This document shows, piece by piece, positions 6,383 through 12,892 of a DNA stretch of 13,074 nucleotides (its first letter is position 1; each line of letters starts with the position of its first letter). Where the stretch lies: NCBI GenBank assembly GCA_050694275.1, contig JBOGXF010000052.1:1-13074 (forward strand), in the 5' to 3' direction. This stretch comes from JBOGXF01 sp050694275 (GTDB lineage Bacteria > Actinomycetota > CADDZG01 > WHSQ01). The notes under the pieces were generated by a model, which saw only the letters and a program-made list of their open reading frames with translations, made no database searches and was not told the DNA's origin. The translations under genes and the position numbers were made by a program.

Positions 6383-9300
6383 AGGGTGACCTCCTCCATC
6401 CTTTTGGCGACGATGTTCGACACGCCGTCTTTGCCCATCGACACCCCGTAGAGGACGTCGGCAGCCTCCATCGTCCGCTTCTGGTGCGTGACGATGAGGA
6501 TCTGCGCGTTCTGCTCGAGCTCGCCGACGAGCCCCAGGAATCTCTGCAGGTTGATGTCGTCGAGAGCGGCCTCGACCTCGTCGAGGAGGTAGAAGGGTGA
6601 GGGGCGTGCCCGGAAGATGGCGAACAGGAACGCGAGGGCGACGAGAGAGCGCTCGCCTCCGGAGAGAAGCGACATCTTCTTGACGTTCTTTCCCGCGGGT
6701 CGAGCCTCGACCTCGATGCCGCTCGACAGCAGGTCGTCCGGGTCGGTGAGCCCGAGCCGCCCTTCGCCGCCGGGGAACAGCCGGTCGAACACGATCTCGA
6801 ACTCGCGCGCGACTTGCTCGTAGGCCGCCCCGAACACCTGCTCGACGGTCTCATCCACCTCGCGCACGATCTTCAGAAGGTCTCGCCTGGACGTCTTCAG
6901 GTCTTCGATCTGCGACTGCAGAAATGTCTCTCGCTCCGCAAGCTCGGCATACTCCTCGGCGGCGCGCGGGTTGACCGCGCCCATGCGTCGCATCTGCCGG
7001 TCCAGCTCTTCGATCCTCGCGGCCGCGGCGTCCTCGCCTTCAACGTCGAAGGGCTCGAGGGCAAGAAGGTCGTCGATCCCCAAGCCCCACTCGTCCATGG
7101 CCCGCTCCCCCACCGCGTCGCGCCGGGCGCGCGTCTCGGCACGACGTATCTCCGCCTCGTTGCGGCGTCGGGACACTTCCTCCAGACGTTGCTCGAGAAC
7201 TCGTTCCCGGTCGTGCAGGGATGCGAGGTGGCGGTCGGCGGCGTGGGCCTCGTCGCGCGTTCGATCGGCGCGGAACTGGGCCTCGGAGGCCCACCCCGCG
7301 GCGCGCTCGGCCACCGTTGCGGCCGACATTCCGATCTGCTCGGCCCGCGCGCGGGCCGAGCGCAGCCGCGCGCGAACATCCTCGAGCCCGGCCAGAGCGG
7401 CCTGGGCATCGGCGATGCCCCCTTCGGCTTCCTCGAAGCGAAGCTGGGCCGCAAGGGCGCGTTCCTCGGCACCGCGTGCCTCTATCTCCGCCTCGGCCGC
7501 GGCACGACCGTCACGATCGACCTGGCGTCTCAGCTCGCCGAGCGCCTCCTCGGCGTCCGCCCGCACCGATGCCGCCTCGTCGGCGACGGCCCGGTGCGCC
7601 GGGAGGGTGGCCCGTTCTTCAGTCGCAGCCTGCTCGGCGGCCGCAAGGGCCTCCTTCACGCGCGCGAGCTCTTCGTCCAACGCGGCGCGCTCGACCTCGT
7701 GAGCCTCGGACTTTCGGCGAGTCCCGGACAAGCGATCGACCGCTCCCGACATCAGGGCGTCGAGTCGTCGCAGCTCCTCGTCCTCGCGGGCGACCTTCGC
7801 CCAGCAGGTCTCGACCACCGCGGCCCCATCGGCGAGCGTGCGTCGGACATCCTCCTCGGTCGCCGCCGCGGCCTGGGCCGCGCGGCGAGCTCCATCGATC
7901 AGGGGCGCGATGCGCTCGACCAGTTGAGGTTGGTCGGCGAAGAGTCCGCGCACCTCCTCGAGTGTCTCGAGCCGCGCCTGGACCGCGGCGCGCTCGGCGT
8001 GCGTGATGCCGAGACGCTCCTTTATCTCTGCGACGCGGGTACGAGCGGCGTCCATCTCCGTCTCGGCCTCGGCGGCCGACTCGGCGGCGCGGTCGAGCTC
8101 CTGCTCGAGGGCACGCACTTCGGATTCCGCCTGAGCTACAGCGCGAACCTGCGCGGCGAGCTCCGTCTCCGCAACCTGCCTTCGTTCCACCACGGCATCG
8201 ACTCGCGCTTCGAGCGCCCCGATGGTCGCGCGGCCCGCCGCCTCGGCCCCCTCGGCTCGCACTAGGGCCTGCGCGGCCTCGGTCTCCTTGGTCCGCGCCG
8301 CGGCCAGCCGTCCCTCGGCCTCATGAGCCCGTTCGCCGGCGTCGGATGCGCGCCGACGAGCCTCTTGCGCGCGCCCCCGGATCGATTCGGCATCGGTCGC
8401 GAGACGCGCCGCCTCGACCTTCCACCGCGCCCGCTCGGACTCGAGGAGCCGGATGCGCTCGCGGTAGCCCTCCTCGGTCTCGGCGGCCAGGCGCGCCGCG
8501 ATCACCGCGGCGCGCTCGTGCGCGAGCCTGCGAAGCCCTCCGAGTCGATCGGTCACCCGTGCCAGTCCGTGCGCGACCTGCTGCGCCCGCTCGGATGCCA
8601 CGGCCAGCGATTCTCTCTCCGCGCCGGCGTGCTCGAGGCGTGCCCTGGTGCTGGAGAGCTCATCGGACAGGAGCTGCACCCGGCGAGTCTCTTCCTCAGG
8701 GTCGGATTCGGCGTCTTCCGAGGCCAGGCGTCTGACCTCCGTTGCGGTCATGCGCTGTTTCAGCTCGCGGTGTTCGGTGGTGAGCTCCGAATACATGACC
8801 GCCGCGTTCGCCTGTCGTTTCAGCGGCCGCAGGCCGCGGGTCAGCTCCGACACCATGTCACCAAGCCGCGTCAGGTTGCCGTCGACTCGTTCGAGCTTGC
8901 GGAGCGCCCGGTCCTTCCGGCGCCGGTACTTCCCGACCTGAGCCGCCTCCTCGATGAGCAACCGGCGCTCCTCGGCCTTGGCGTGGAGCACGGCGTCGAG
9001 CTGTCCCTGCCCCACGACCGTGTGGAGGCTGCGGCCGATACCGGTGTCGGACAAGAGCTCGGCGATGTCGATGAGTCGGCACGCCGCCCCGTTGATCCGG
9101 TATTCCGACACCCCGGCGCGGTCCGCGAAGCGGCTGATTGTGACCTCGGACAGGTCGAGCGGGAGCACCCCGGACGAGTTGTCGAGCGTCAGCTCGACCT
9201 CGGCCATCCCGAGTCGGGGCCTCGATGTCGAGCCGGCGAAGATGACGTCCTCCATCGACCCGCTGCGCAGACTCGAGGGGGCCTGGGCCCCGAGGACCCA

Positions 9301-9435
9301 CGCCATCGCGTCGGCGATGTTGGACTTACCGGACCCGTTGGGGCCGACGATGACGTTGATACCGGGCTCGAACTCGAGCGCGATCGGATCCGCGAACGAC
9401 TTGAACCCTGCGACCCGCAGGCGCTTTACGAACAC
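6379..9435 (-). CDS. smc: Chromosome segregation ATPase SMC lacking a recognisable hinge domain
   Basis: SMC dimers organise and segregate the chromosome with ScpA/ScpB. The N-terminal head has Walker A GPNGSGKSN (31–39) and Q-loop VVGQGQLDAVL (140–150). The C-terminal head has signature LLSGGERSLVALAFLFAI (923–940), Walker B FYLLDEVEAALDD (948–960) and the switch His in IVTHQKRTME (981–990). Between them lie two long Ala/Glu/Arg-rich coiled-coil arms, about 170–495 and 516–860. The protein has 1018 residues where bacterial SMC is usually 1150–1200. The shortfall matches the hinge: only about 45 residues (497–540, with Pro503, Pro511 and Gly515) join the arms, and no hinge motifs such as the GV-G-dL or GR-TF-PL stretches are present. 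The frame is continuous, with no sign of a frameshift. GTG start, weak ribosome site. It follows the acylphosphatase-like gene after a structured repeat. Confidence 0.96.
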   Translation of the reverse strand: MFVKRLRVAGFKSFADPIALEFEPGINVIVGPNGSGKSNIADAMAWVLGAQAPSSLRSGSMEDVIFAGSTSRPRLGMAEVELTLDNSSGVLPLDLSEVTISRFADRAGVSEYRINGAACRLIDIAELLSDTGIGRSLHTVVGQGQLDAVLHAKAEERRLLIEEAAQVGKYRRRKDRALRKLERVDGNLTRLGDMVSELTRGLRPLKRQANAAVMYSELTTEHRELKQRMTATEVRRLASEDAESDPEEETRRVQLLSDELSSTRARLEHAGAERESLAVASERAQQVAHGLARVTDRLGGLRRLAHERAAVIAARLAAETEEGYRERIRLLESERARWKVEAARLATDAESIRGRAQEARRRASDAGERAHEAEGRLAAARTKETEAAQALVRAEGAEAAGRATIGALEARVDAVVERRQVAETELAAQVRAVAQAESEVRALEQELDRAAESAAEAETEMDAARTRVAEIKERLGITHAERAAVQARLETLEEVRGLFADQPQLVERIAPLIDGARRAAQAAAATEEDVRRTLADGAAVVETCWAKVAREDEELRRLDALMSGAVDRLSGTRRKSEAHEVERAALDEELARVKEALAAAEQAATEERATLPAHRAVADEAASVRADAEEALGELRRQVDRDGRAAAEAEIEARGAEERALAAQLRFEEAEGGIADAQAALAGLEDVRARLRSARARAEQIGMSAATVAERAAGWASEAQFRADRTRDEAHAADRHLASLHDRERVLEQRLEEVSRRRNEAEIRRAETRARRDAVGERAMDEWGLGIDDLLALEPFDVEGEDAAAARIEELDRQMRRMGAVNPRAAEEYAELAERETFLQSQIEDLKTSRRDLLKIVREVDETVEQVFGAAYEQVAREFEIVFDRLFPGGEGRLGLTDPDDLLSSGIEVEARPAGKNVKKMSLLSGGERSLVALAFLFAIFRARPSPFYLLDEVEAALDDINLQRFLGLVGELEQNAQILIVTHQKRTMEAADVLYGVSMGKDGVSNIVAKRMEEVTL

Positions 9436-9484
9436 GCTCAGACGCTAACAGCGAGCGCCTCCGGTCCGGCGGATATCCCTCGGG

Positions 9485-9538
9485 CGCCGAGTGGTCGTAC
9501 AACGCCCTCTGAGGGCGCGTGGCGACCACTCGACGGCG
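9485..9538. repeat. Structured intergenic repeat, copy A (nested hairpin)
   Basis: A nested hairpin lies between the acylphosphatase-like gene and smc. Outer stem CGCCGAGTGGTCG (9485–9497) pairs with CGACCACT (9523–9530) plus CGGCG (9534–9538), with a 3-nt bulge CGA. A 5-nt internal loop sits on each side of the inner stem CGCCCT / AGGGCG (9503–9508, 9512–9517), which has a CTG loop. A second copy with the same plan lies at 12255–12305. No T tract follows it in the direction of smc, so it is not a simple terminator. It could be a REP-like mobile palindrome or an RNA structure between smc and its upstream gene. Confidence 0.75.
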
Positions 9539-9551
9539 GGATGGCTTCTGG

Positions 9552-9827
9552 CTACCTGATCTTGAAGGTCTTCTCGTTGCGCGGAGGCTCGCGATCGACC
9601 TGGACGCCGTCGACCTTGGCTCCGTTGGGGCCGGAGCGGCACAGCCCGACGACCCGGTAGACCTCGTCGCGCGGCCCCTCGAGGACCGCTTCCACCCGGC
9701 CGTCGGCAAGCTCCCTTACCCAGCCGGTGACGCCCTGCTCGTTGGCCTTCTCGGCGATCGCTTCTCGGAATTCCGTGCCCTCTAACCGTCCGGACACGAA
9801 CACATGCACCCGAGTTCTATCTTCCAA
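9552..9827 (-). CDS. acyP: Acylphosphatase-like protein, catalytic Asn replaced
   Basis: Acylphosphatases are about 90-residue ferredoxin-like proteins that hydrolyse carboxyl-phosphates using an Arg and an Asn. This 91-residue protein fits in length and order: RVHVFVSGRLEGTEFR (6–21), GVTGWVRELADGRVEAVLEG (32–51), then SGPNGAKVDGVQV (65–77). The catalytic Arg is present (Arg21), but the Asn expected 18 residues later is Glu39, and the usual GVGF loop reads GTEF. It may therefore be inactive or altered. The TTG start at 9827 is supported by AGGAGG 7 nt upstream. The gene sits 33 nt after mutM and before smc, the conserved actinobacterial slot for acyP. The fold-level call is good; catalytic activity is doubtful. 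Confidence 0.85.
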   Translation of the reverse strand: MEDRTRVHVFVSGRLEGTEFREAIAEKANEQGVTGWVRELADGRVEAVLEGPRDEVYRVVGLCRSGPNGAKVDGVQVDREPPRNEKTFKIR

Positions 9828-9834
9828 CTTCCAT

Positions 9835-9840
9835 CCTCCT
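9835..9840 (-). promoter_or_regulatory. Shine-Dalgarno site selecting a TTG start
   Basis: A perfect AGGAGG on the minus strand lies 7 nt before the TTG of the acylphosphatase-like gene. An ATG inside the spacer (9832–9834) is out of frame, ends after five codons and is too close to the site, so the TTG is the likely start. Confidence 0.65.
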
Positions 9841-9860
9841 CGCGATCCTCCACGGTCCGC

Positions 9861-10718
9861 TCATGGCTGGCACTGCGGACAGAAATAGGTGAACCCGCCG
9901 TCGAATTTCTCCTTGACGATCTCCGAGCGACACCGCCGGCACGGCTCTCCGTCGCGCTCGTAGACCTTGAGCTCGAGCTGGTATTCACCCGGGGTGCCGG
10001 ACAGATCAGTGAACCCGTCATCTCCCCAAGAGGTGCCGCGTGCCTTGACCGCCTCCTGGAGCGTTTCCATCAGCGCGCGGTAGAGCCGCCGCACGTCTTG
10101 CGACGACAGCTTGTCGGACTGACGGTCGTACCGGATCCCCGCGCTGAACAGGATCTCGTCCGAGTACATGTTCCCGAGCCCGACGACAAATGCCTCATCG
10201 GTCAACAGTTTCTTGAGGCCGGTCTTGCCCTCCTCGAGCAGAGAAGAGAACTGATGCCAGGTGATCGGCTGTCCGTTGTCGAGCGGGTCGATCGATGATC
10301 CCAGGCGACCCGCATCCTTGTCTTTGTCCAGCTCGGAGCGGGGCATCACGAAGACCTCGCCCGTCAGCTTGGAGTCGACGTAACGAAGCTGTCCGCCGAT
10401 CGTGAACTCGATCACGACGTGAGTGTGAGGGGCGATCTCCTCGGAGGTGCTGGTCTTCACCAACCTCCCGGCGCTTCCGAGCGCGATCACGAGGGCATCG
10501 TCGGTATCGAGGTCGAGGAACAGGCGCCGGCCGCGACGGTCGATGCGCTCGATCTTCGCCCCCACCAAGAGATCGGAGAACTCCTTGCGGCGGCCGTGGC
10601 GCGGGACGACCTTCATCGCGTTCGTGCCCGGCCTGATCTCGGCATCCTTGATGCGGCGTCCGACGATCTCCTTCTCGAGATCGCGGCGGATGACCTCGAC
10701 CTCAGGAAGCTCTGGCAT
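9861..10718 (-). CDS. mutM: Fpg/Nei-family DNA glycosylase (MutM), divergent
   Basis: Fpg/MutM removes oxidised purines such as 8-oxoguanine and cuts the DNA backbone by β,δ-elimination. The protein has 285 residues. The catalytic N-terminus MPELPEVEVIRRDL (1–14) supplies the Pro2 nucleophile and Glu3. VVGLGNMYSDEILFSAGI (178–195) is the H2TH signature, and the C-terminal zinc finger has Cys260, Cys263, Cys280 and Cys283 in a YFCPQCQ context. Departures: the conserved Lys of RR-x-K (E. coli Lys57) is Arg64, the LGMSG loop with the void-filling Met reads LGSAG (80–84), and the DPRRFG-like wedge region reads VDSKLTG (114–120). Lesion specificity may therefore differ. The ATG at 10718 overlaps the rnc 3' end by 17 nt and has AGGAAGG 5 nt upstream (10724–10730). 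Confidence 0.92.
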   Translation of the reverse strand: MPELPEVEVIRRDLEKEIVGRRIKDAEIRPGTNAMKVVPRHGRRKEFSDLLVGAKIERIDRRGRRLFLDLDTDDALVIALGSAGRLVKTSTSEEIAPHTHVVIEFTIGGQLRYVDSKLTGEVFVMPRSELDKDKDAGRLGSSIDPLDNGQPITWHQFSSLLEEGKTGLKKLLTDEAFVVGLGNMYSDEILFSAGIRYDRQSDKLSSQDVRRLYRALMETLQEAVKARGTSWGDDGFTDLSGTPGEYQLELKVYERDGEPCRRCRSEIVKEKFDGGFTYFCPQCQP

Positions 10719-11442
10719 CCCGGCCTTCCTGGTGCAGCCTTCGGGAGCCGTCGTTTGCGCCGAACTGCGAGAGCGCCTCGCGGGCGGCGGCCAGCTCGGC
10801 CTCCCGCTTGCTCTTTCCGACACCCGCACCGAAGAGCTCTTCGTCGATGTAGACGTGCGCCAGGAAGCGCTTGTCGTGGTCCGGGCCCGTGGACGCCACC
10901 CGATAGGTCGGGCGGCCTCCGCGATCCCGGGCCACCGCCTCCTGCAGCGCCCCCTTGGCGTCGTGACCGCCCTCTTCGCGTGCCTTCGCGACCAGCGACT
11001 CGAACAGAGGGGTGAGTGTGCGGCTCACCGCATCCAGCCCCCGGTCGACGTAAGCGGCACCGACGAGGGCCTCGAAGACGTCGGCCAGCAAGGACGCCTT
11101 CTCTCTGCCGCCCGAGGCCTCCTCGCCCCGACCCAACAGGATGTGATCGCCCAAACCGAGCTCGGCGGCGAGATCCGCGAGGGCGTTCATGTTGACGACC
11201 GCGGCCCTGAGCCGGGCCAGTTGCCCTTCCGGAAGGTCCGGATAGCGGTGATAGATGAGATCGGTGACGATCGCCTCGAGGATCGCGTCGCCCAGAAACT
11301 CGAGCCGCTCGTTGTGTGCCGTCGGTTCGGGCTGCTCGAACGCGTACGACCGATGGGTGAGCGCGAGCTCGTACAGCGAGCCCGGCTCGGCCGGCAGGCC
11401 CAGCTCCTTCAGTGCCGACGCGGCGCTACTCGGTTTCGACAA
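10702..11442 (-). CDS. rnc: Ribonuclease III
   Basis: RNase III cleaves double-stranded RNA, including the stems that release 16S and 23S rRNA precursors. The protein has 246 residues. The endonuclease domain (about 8–150) contains the signature NERLEFLGDAI (44–54) with Glu48 and Asp52, plus ADVFEALVGAAYVDRG (120–135) with Asp121 and Glu124. The double-stranded RNA-binding domain (about 160–227) runs DAKGALQEAV … GVGKSKREAELAAAREAL. All metal-binding acids are present. The TTG start at 11442 overlaps rpmF by 17 nt with no good Shine-Dalgarno; no later conventional start precedes the conserved LTHRSYA, so TTG is preferred. The gene also overlaps mutM by 17 nt. A basic C-terminal extension follows the dsRBD. 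Confidence 0.97.
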   Translation of the reverse strand: MSKPSSAASALKELGLPAEPGSLYELALTHRSYAFEQPEPTAHNERLEFLGDAILEAIVTDLIYHRYPDLPEGQLARLRAAVVNMNALADLAAELGLGDHILLGRGEEASGGREKASLLADVFEALVGAAYVDRGLDAVSRTLTPLFESLVAKAREEGGHDAKGALQEAVARDRGGRPTYRVASTGPDHDKRFLAHVYIDEELFGAGVGKSKREAELAAAREALSQFGANDGSRRLHQEGRDARAS

Positions 11443-11602
11443 CCTGGCGACCCGCGTAGTAGCCGCAATTGCCGCACACTCGATGAGGGAGCTTTGGCTG
11501 CCGGCACTGAGGGCAGGCCGCGTAGGTCGGTGCCTCCACCCTCCAGTGCGCCCGCCTCATGCGCATCTTCGATCGCGTCTTCCTCCGCTTCGGAACGGCC
11601 AT
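11426..11602 (-). CDS. rpmF: 50S ribosomal protein bL32, zinc-ribbon form
   Basis: A short gene of 58 residues, MAVPKRRKTRSKMRMRRAHW and onward, ending GRQVVETE. bL32 is a late-binding large-subunit protein. The basic N-terminal tail and MRMRRAHW are typical. A CPQC (Cys30, Cys33) and CGNC (Cys43, Cys46) pair forms the four-cysteine zinc ribbon, so this is the zinc-dependent version, not the cysteine-free paralogue. The ATG at 11602 has a strong AAGGAGG (11607–11613) that overlaps the yceD stop, coupling the two genes as is usual for yceD-rpmF. The 3' end overlaps rnc by 17 nt. Confidence 0.97.
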   Translation of the reverse strand: MAVPKRRKTRSKMRMRRAHWRVEAPTYAACPQCRQPKLPHRVCGNCGYYAGRQVVETE

Positions 11603-11611
11603 GGCTCCTCC

Positions 11612-12130
11612 TTATCCTTCGAGCTTGCGGCGCAGGGCACTCAAGGGCTCCCAGCGCGGATCGATCTCGTCGTCGGTGCAGTCGCAGGACGAGATGTTGA
11701 GGTCGGTACCGCATCTCGGACAGAGACCCCTGCAGGCCTCGTCGTGAACCGGATTCAGTGGAAGCGCAAGCGTCAGGGCATCGCGCAACATCGGCTCGAG
11801 CTCGATCTCGGTGCCGGACACCGCGTAGACATCCTCGTCGGCGTCCTCGAGATGCCCGGGGGCCGCGTACAGCTCGCACACCTCGACCTCGATCTCGGAC
11901 GAGAACCCCTTCAGGCAGCGGGCACAGGTGAGATCCGCGACCCCCCCCATCCGACCGGACACGAGGATCCCCTCGACCACGCTCTCGGCCACGAGATCGC
12001 CCTTGACCGGGGCCTCCGATAGGCGCGCGAGGGCCGTCTGCACCCCCGACACGGGATGCAAGATGGTGATGTCTCTGGATTCGCCGGGTCGGCCGAGGAT
12101 GTCGGCGACCGAGAAGCTGAGGTCATGCAC
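11612..12130 (-). CDS. yceD: YceD (DUF177) family protein
   Basis: YceD/DUF177 proteins are almost always encoded directly before rpmF and are linked to 23S rRNA accumulation and large-subunit biogenesis; their mechanism is not settled. The 172-residue protein has the family marks: CARCLKGF (Cys69, Cys72) in the centre and a C-terminal CRGLCPRCGTDLN (133–145) followed by CDC (149–151), a probable metal site. The GTG start at 12130 has AAGGA 10 nt upstream (12141–12145); an ATG at 12126 is out of frame. It heads the yceD-rpmF-rnc-mutM-acyP run and has a promoter candidate about 70 nt upstream. Its stop codon lies inside the rpmF ribosome binding site. Confidence 0.93.
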   Translation of the reverse strand: MHDLSFSVADILGRPGESRDITILHPVSGVQTALARLSEAPVKGDLVAESVVEGILVSGRMGGVADLTCARCLKGFSSEIEVEVCELYAAPGHLEDADEDVYAVSGTEIELEPMLRDALTLALPLNPVHDEACRGLCPRCGTDLNISSCDCTDDEIDPRWEPLSALRRKLEG

Positions 12131-12136
12131 GCGCCG

Positions 12137-12176
12137 GGTGTCCTTGCGTGGTCACGGATTCACAGCGGCGGACACC
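12137..12176 (-). promoter_or_regulatory. Possible leader hairpin masking the yceD ribosome binding site
   Basis: In the minus-strand leader, GGTGTCC (12170–12176) can pair with GGACACC (12137–12143). The second arm contains the GGA of the AAGGA ribosome binding site of yceD. The loop is long (26 nt). This would lower translation initiation if it forms, but a 7-bp pairing in GC-rich DNA can arise by chance. Confidence 0.3.
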
Positions 12177-12196
12177 GCAGCGCCCGCCGACGGGAA

Positions 12197-12229
12197 ATCA
12201 TATCAGGTGGGCGCGTTTTCCCTGGTCAA
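12197..12229 (-). promoter_or_regulatory. Promoter candidate for the yceD-rpmF-rnc operon
   Basis: The minus strand shows an extended −10 (TG-A-TATGAT, hexamer at 12197–12202) in an AT-rich patch that stands out from its GC-rich surroundings, and a TTGACC −35-like hexamer at 12224–12229. The spacing is 21 nt, longer than the usual 16–18, so the extended −10 probably carries most of the activity. A start site near 12190 would leave a leader of about 60 nt. Confidence 0.5.
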
Positions 12230-12235
12230 TGGCCC

Positions 12236-12251
12236 AAAAACGCACTTCGTT
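12236..12251 (-). terminator. Short hairpin plus T run after the SepIVA-like gene
   Basis: Read on the minus strand, AACG-AAGTG-CGTT is followed by a T run (a 4-bp stem reaching into TTTTT at 12236–12240). Alone it is weak. It directly follows structured repeat copy B, and the two together could stop transcription from the coaD side before the yceD promoter. Confidence 0.3.
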
Positions 12252-12254
12252 CGG

Positions 12255-12305
12255 CGCCGAGTGCTCATGAGAGCACCTCTCAGGTGCTGTGGTGAGCACT
12301 CGGCG
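12255..12305. repeat. Structured intergenic repeat, copy B (nested hairpin)
   Basis: Outer stem CGCCGAGTGCTCA (12255–12267) pairs perfectly over 13 bp with TGAGCACTCGGCG (12293–12305). The inner stem is GCACCT / AGGTGC (12273–12278, 12282–12287) with a CTC loop and 5-nt internal loops. This is the same plan as copy A at 9485–9538; the length difference is exactly the 3-nt bulge in A. Shared primary sequence includes GGCGCCGAGTG at the left end and GTGG before the right arm. It lies in the 187-nt gap between the SepIVA-like gene and yceD. Confidence 0.8.
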
Positions 12306-12317
12306 AGCGAATCGGGG

Positions 12318-12848
12318 TCAGACGGCCCCGTGCGAGATCTCGGCAACGTCGAACGTCTCCTGGGCGTCGTCCTTGGCGTCCTCGGGCGTCACCGCGCCGG
12401 TCTTGCTCTCGCCCCGGAGCTGCTCCCGGCCCCGGGAAACGGTCGCCAGCGTCTTGTTGAGGAGGATCTCGAACGCGGCGAGCTTCTGGTCGATGTAGTC
12501 CTCGGCCTCGAGACGGATCTTGGTCGCCTTCTCCTTGGCCTGGTCGATGATGCGGTCGGCCTCCCGCTCGGCGGCGTGGGCGATCTCGGTGCGCGACAGG
12601 AGCCGGTCGCGCTGCTCGCGCGCCTCCGCCATCAGGCGGTCCGCCTCCTTGCGGGCGCGGGCCAAGAGCTCGTCTCGGTCGCGCGACATCCAGCGCGCCT
12701 GGCGGATCTCCTCGGGCACCTCTTGCTTGAGCTGAGCCAGAAGCTCGAGGAACTCGTCCCGGTCGATCACCGCGCTCGACGAGAACGGGACCGACTTGGC
12801 CTCCTCGACCAGGAGCTGAAGCTCCTCTATCCGCTCTATGAGATCCAT
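12318..12848 (-). CDS. SepIVA/DivIVA-like coiled-coil protein
   Basis: A 176-residue, highly charged protein of the actinobacterial family that includes mycobacterial SepIVA, a DivIVA-like septation and intracellular-membrane-domain factor encoded between coaD and the rpmF region. The N-terminal part (1–50) has MDLIERIEELQLLVEEAKSV, VIDRDEFLELLAQLKQEVPEEI and ARWMSRDRDELL, the conserved block of this family. Residues 50–143 are a continuous Ala/Glu/Arg coiled coil, and the tail (144–176) is acidic and probably disordered. Automatic pipelines may label such coils as ATP synthase subunit b, but there is no membrane segment and no ATP synthase operon here. ATG start with AAAGG about 9 nt upstream. 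The role in division is inferred from family and position. Confidence 0.78.
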   Translation of the reverse strand: MDLIERIEELQLLVEEAKSVPFSSSAVIDRDEFLELLAQLKQEVPEEIRQARWMSRDRDELLARARKEADRLMAEAREQRDRLLSRTEIAHAAEREADRIIDQAKEKATKIRLEAEDYIDQKLAAFEILLNKTLATVSRGREQLRGESKTGAVTPEDAKDDAQETFDVAEISHGAV

Positions 12849-12871
12849 GCGTTAACCCTTTCTGCTAAACG

Positions 12872-12892
12872 TCAGGAGCCATTTTCACCCAT
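12872..12892 (-). other. Six-codon open frame with perfect ribosome binding site upstream of the SepIVA-like gene
   Basis: In the coaD–SepIVA-like gap the minus strand reads GGAGG, 6 nt, then ATG, encoding MGENGS and a TGA. The site is well spaced and not needed for a known gene. It might be a tiny leader peptide affecting the downstream gene, a decayed start, or chance. Confidence 0.25.

Noticed and set aside
7801..7965. Frameshift or pseudogene explanation for the short SMC
   Set aside because: The reading frame is uninterrupted from GTG to TAG, the arms are balanced in length, and both heads are intact; decay would not do this.
8323..9660. 445-residue open frame on the plus strand, antisense to smc
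   Set aside because: It is a GC-rich shadow of the smc arm and head codons. The composition is Arg/Leu/Gly-heavy with no domain, and the minus-strand frame encodes a full SMC.
9817..9834. Five-residue frame (MEVGR) just after AGGAGG before the acylphosphatase-like gene
   Set aside because: The ATG directly abuts the ribosome site, which is too close for initiation, while the TTG 7 nt away is in frame with a recognised protein.
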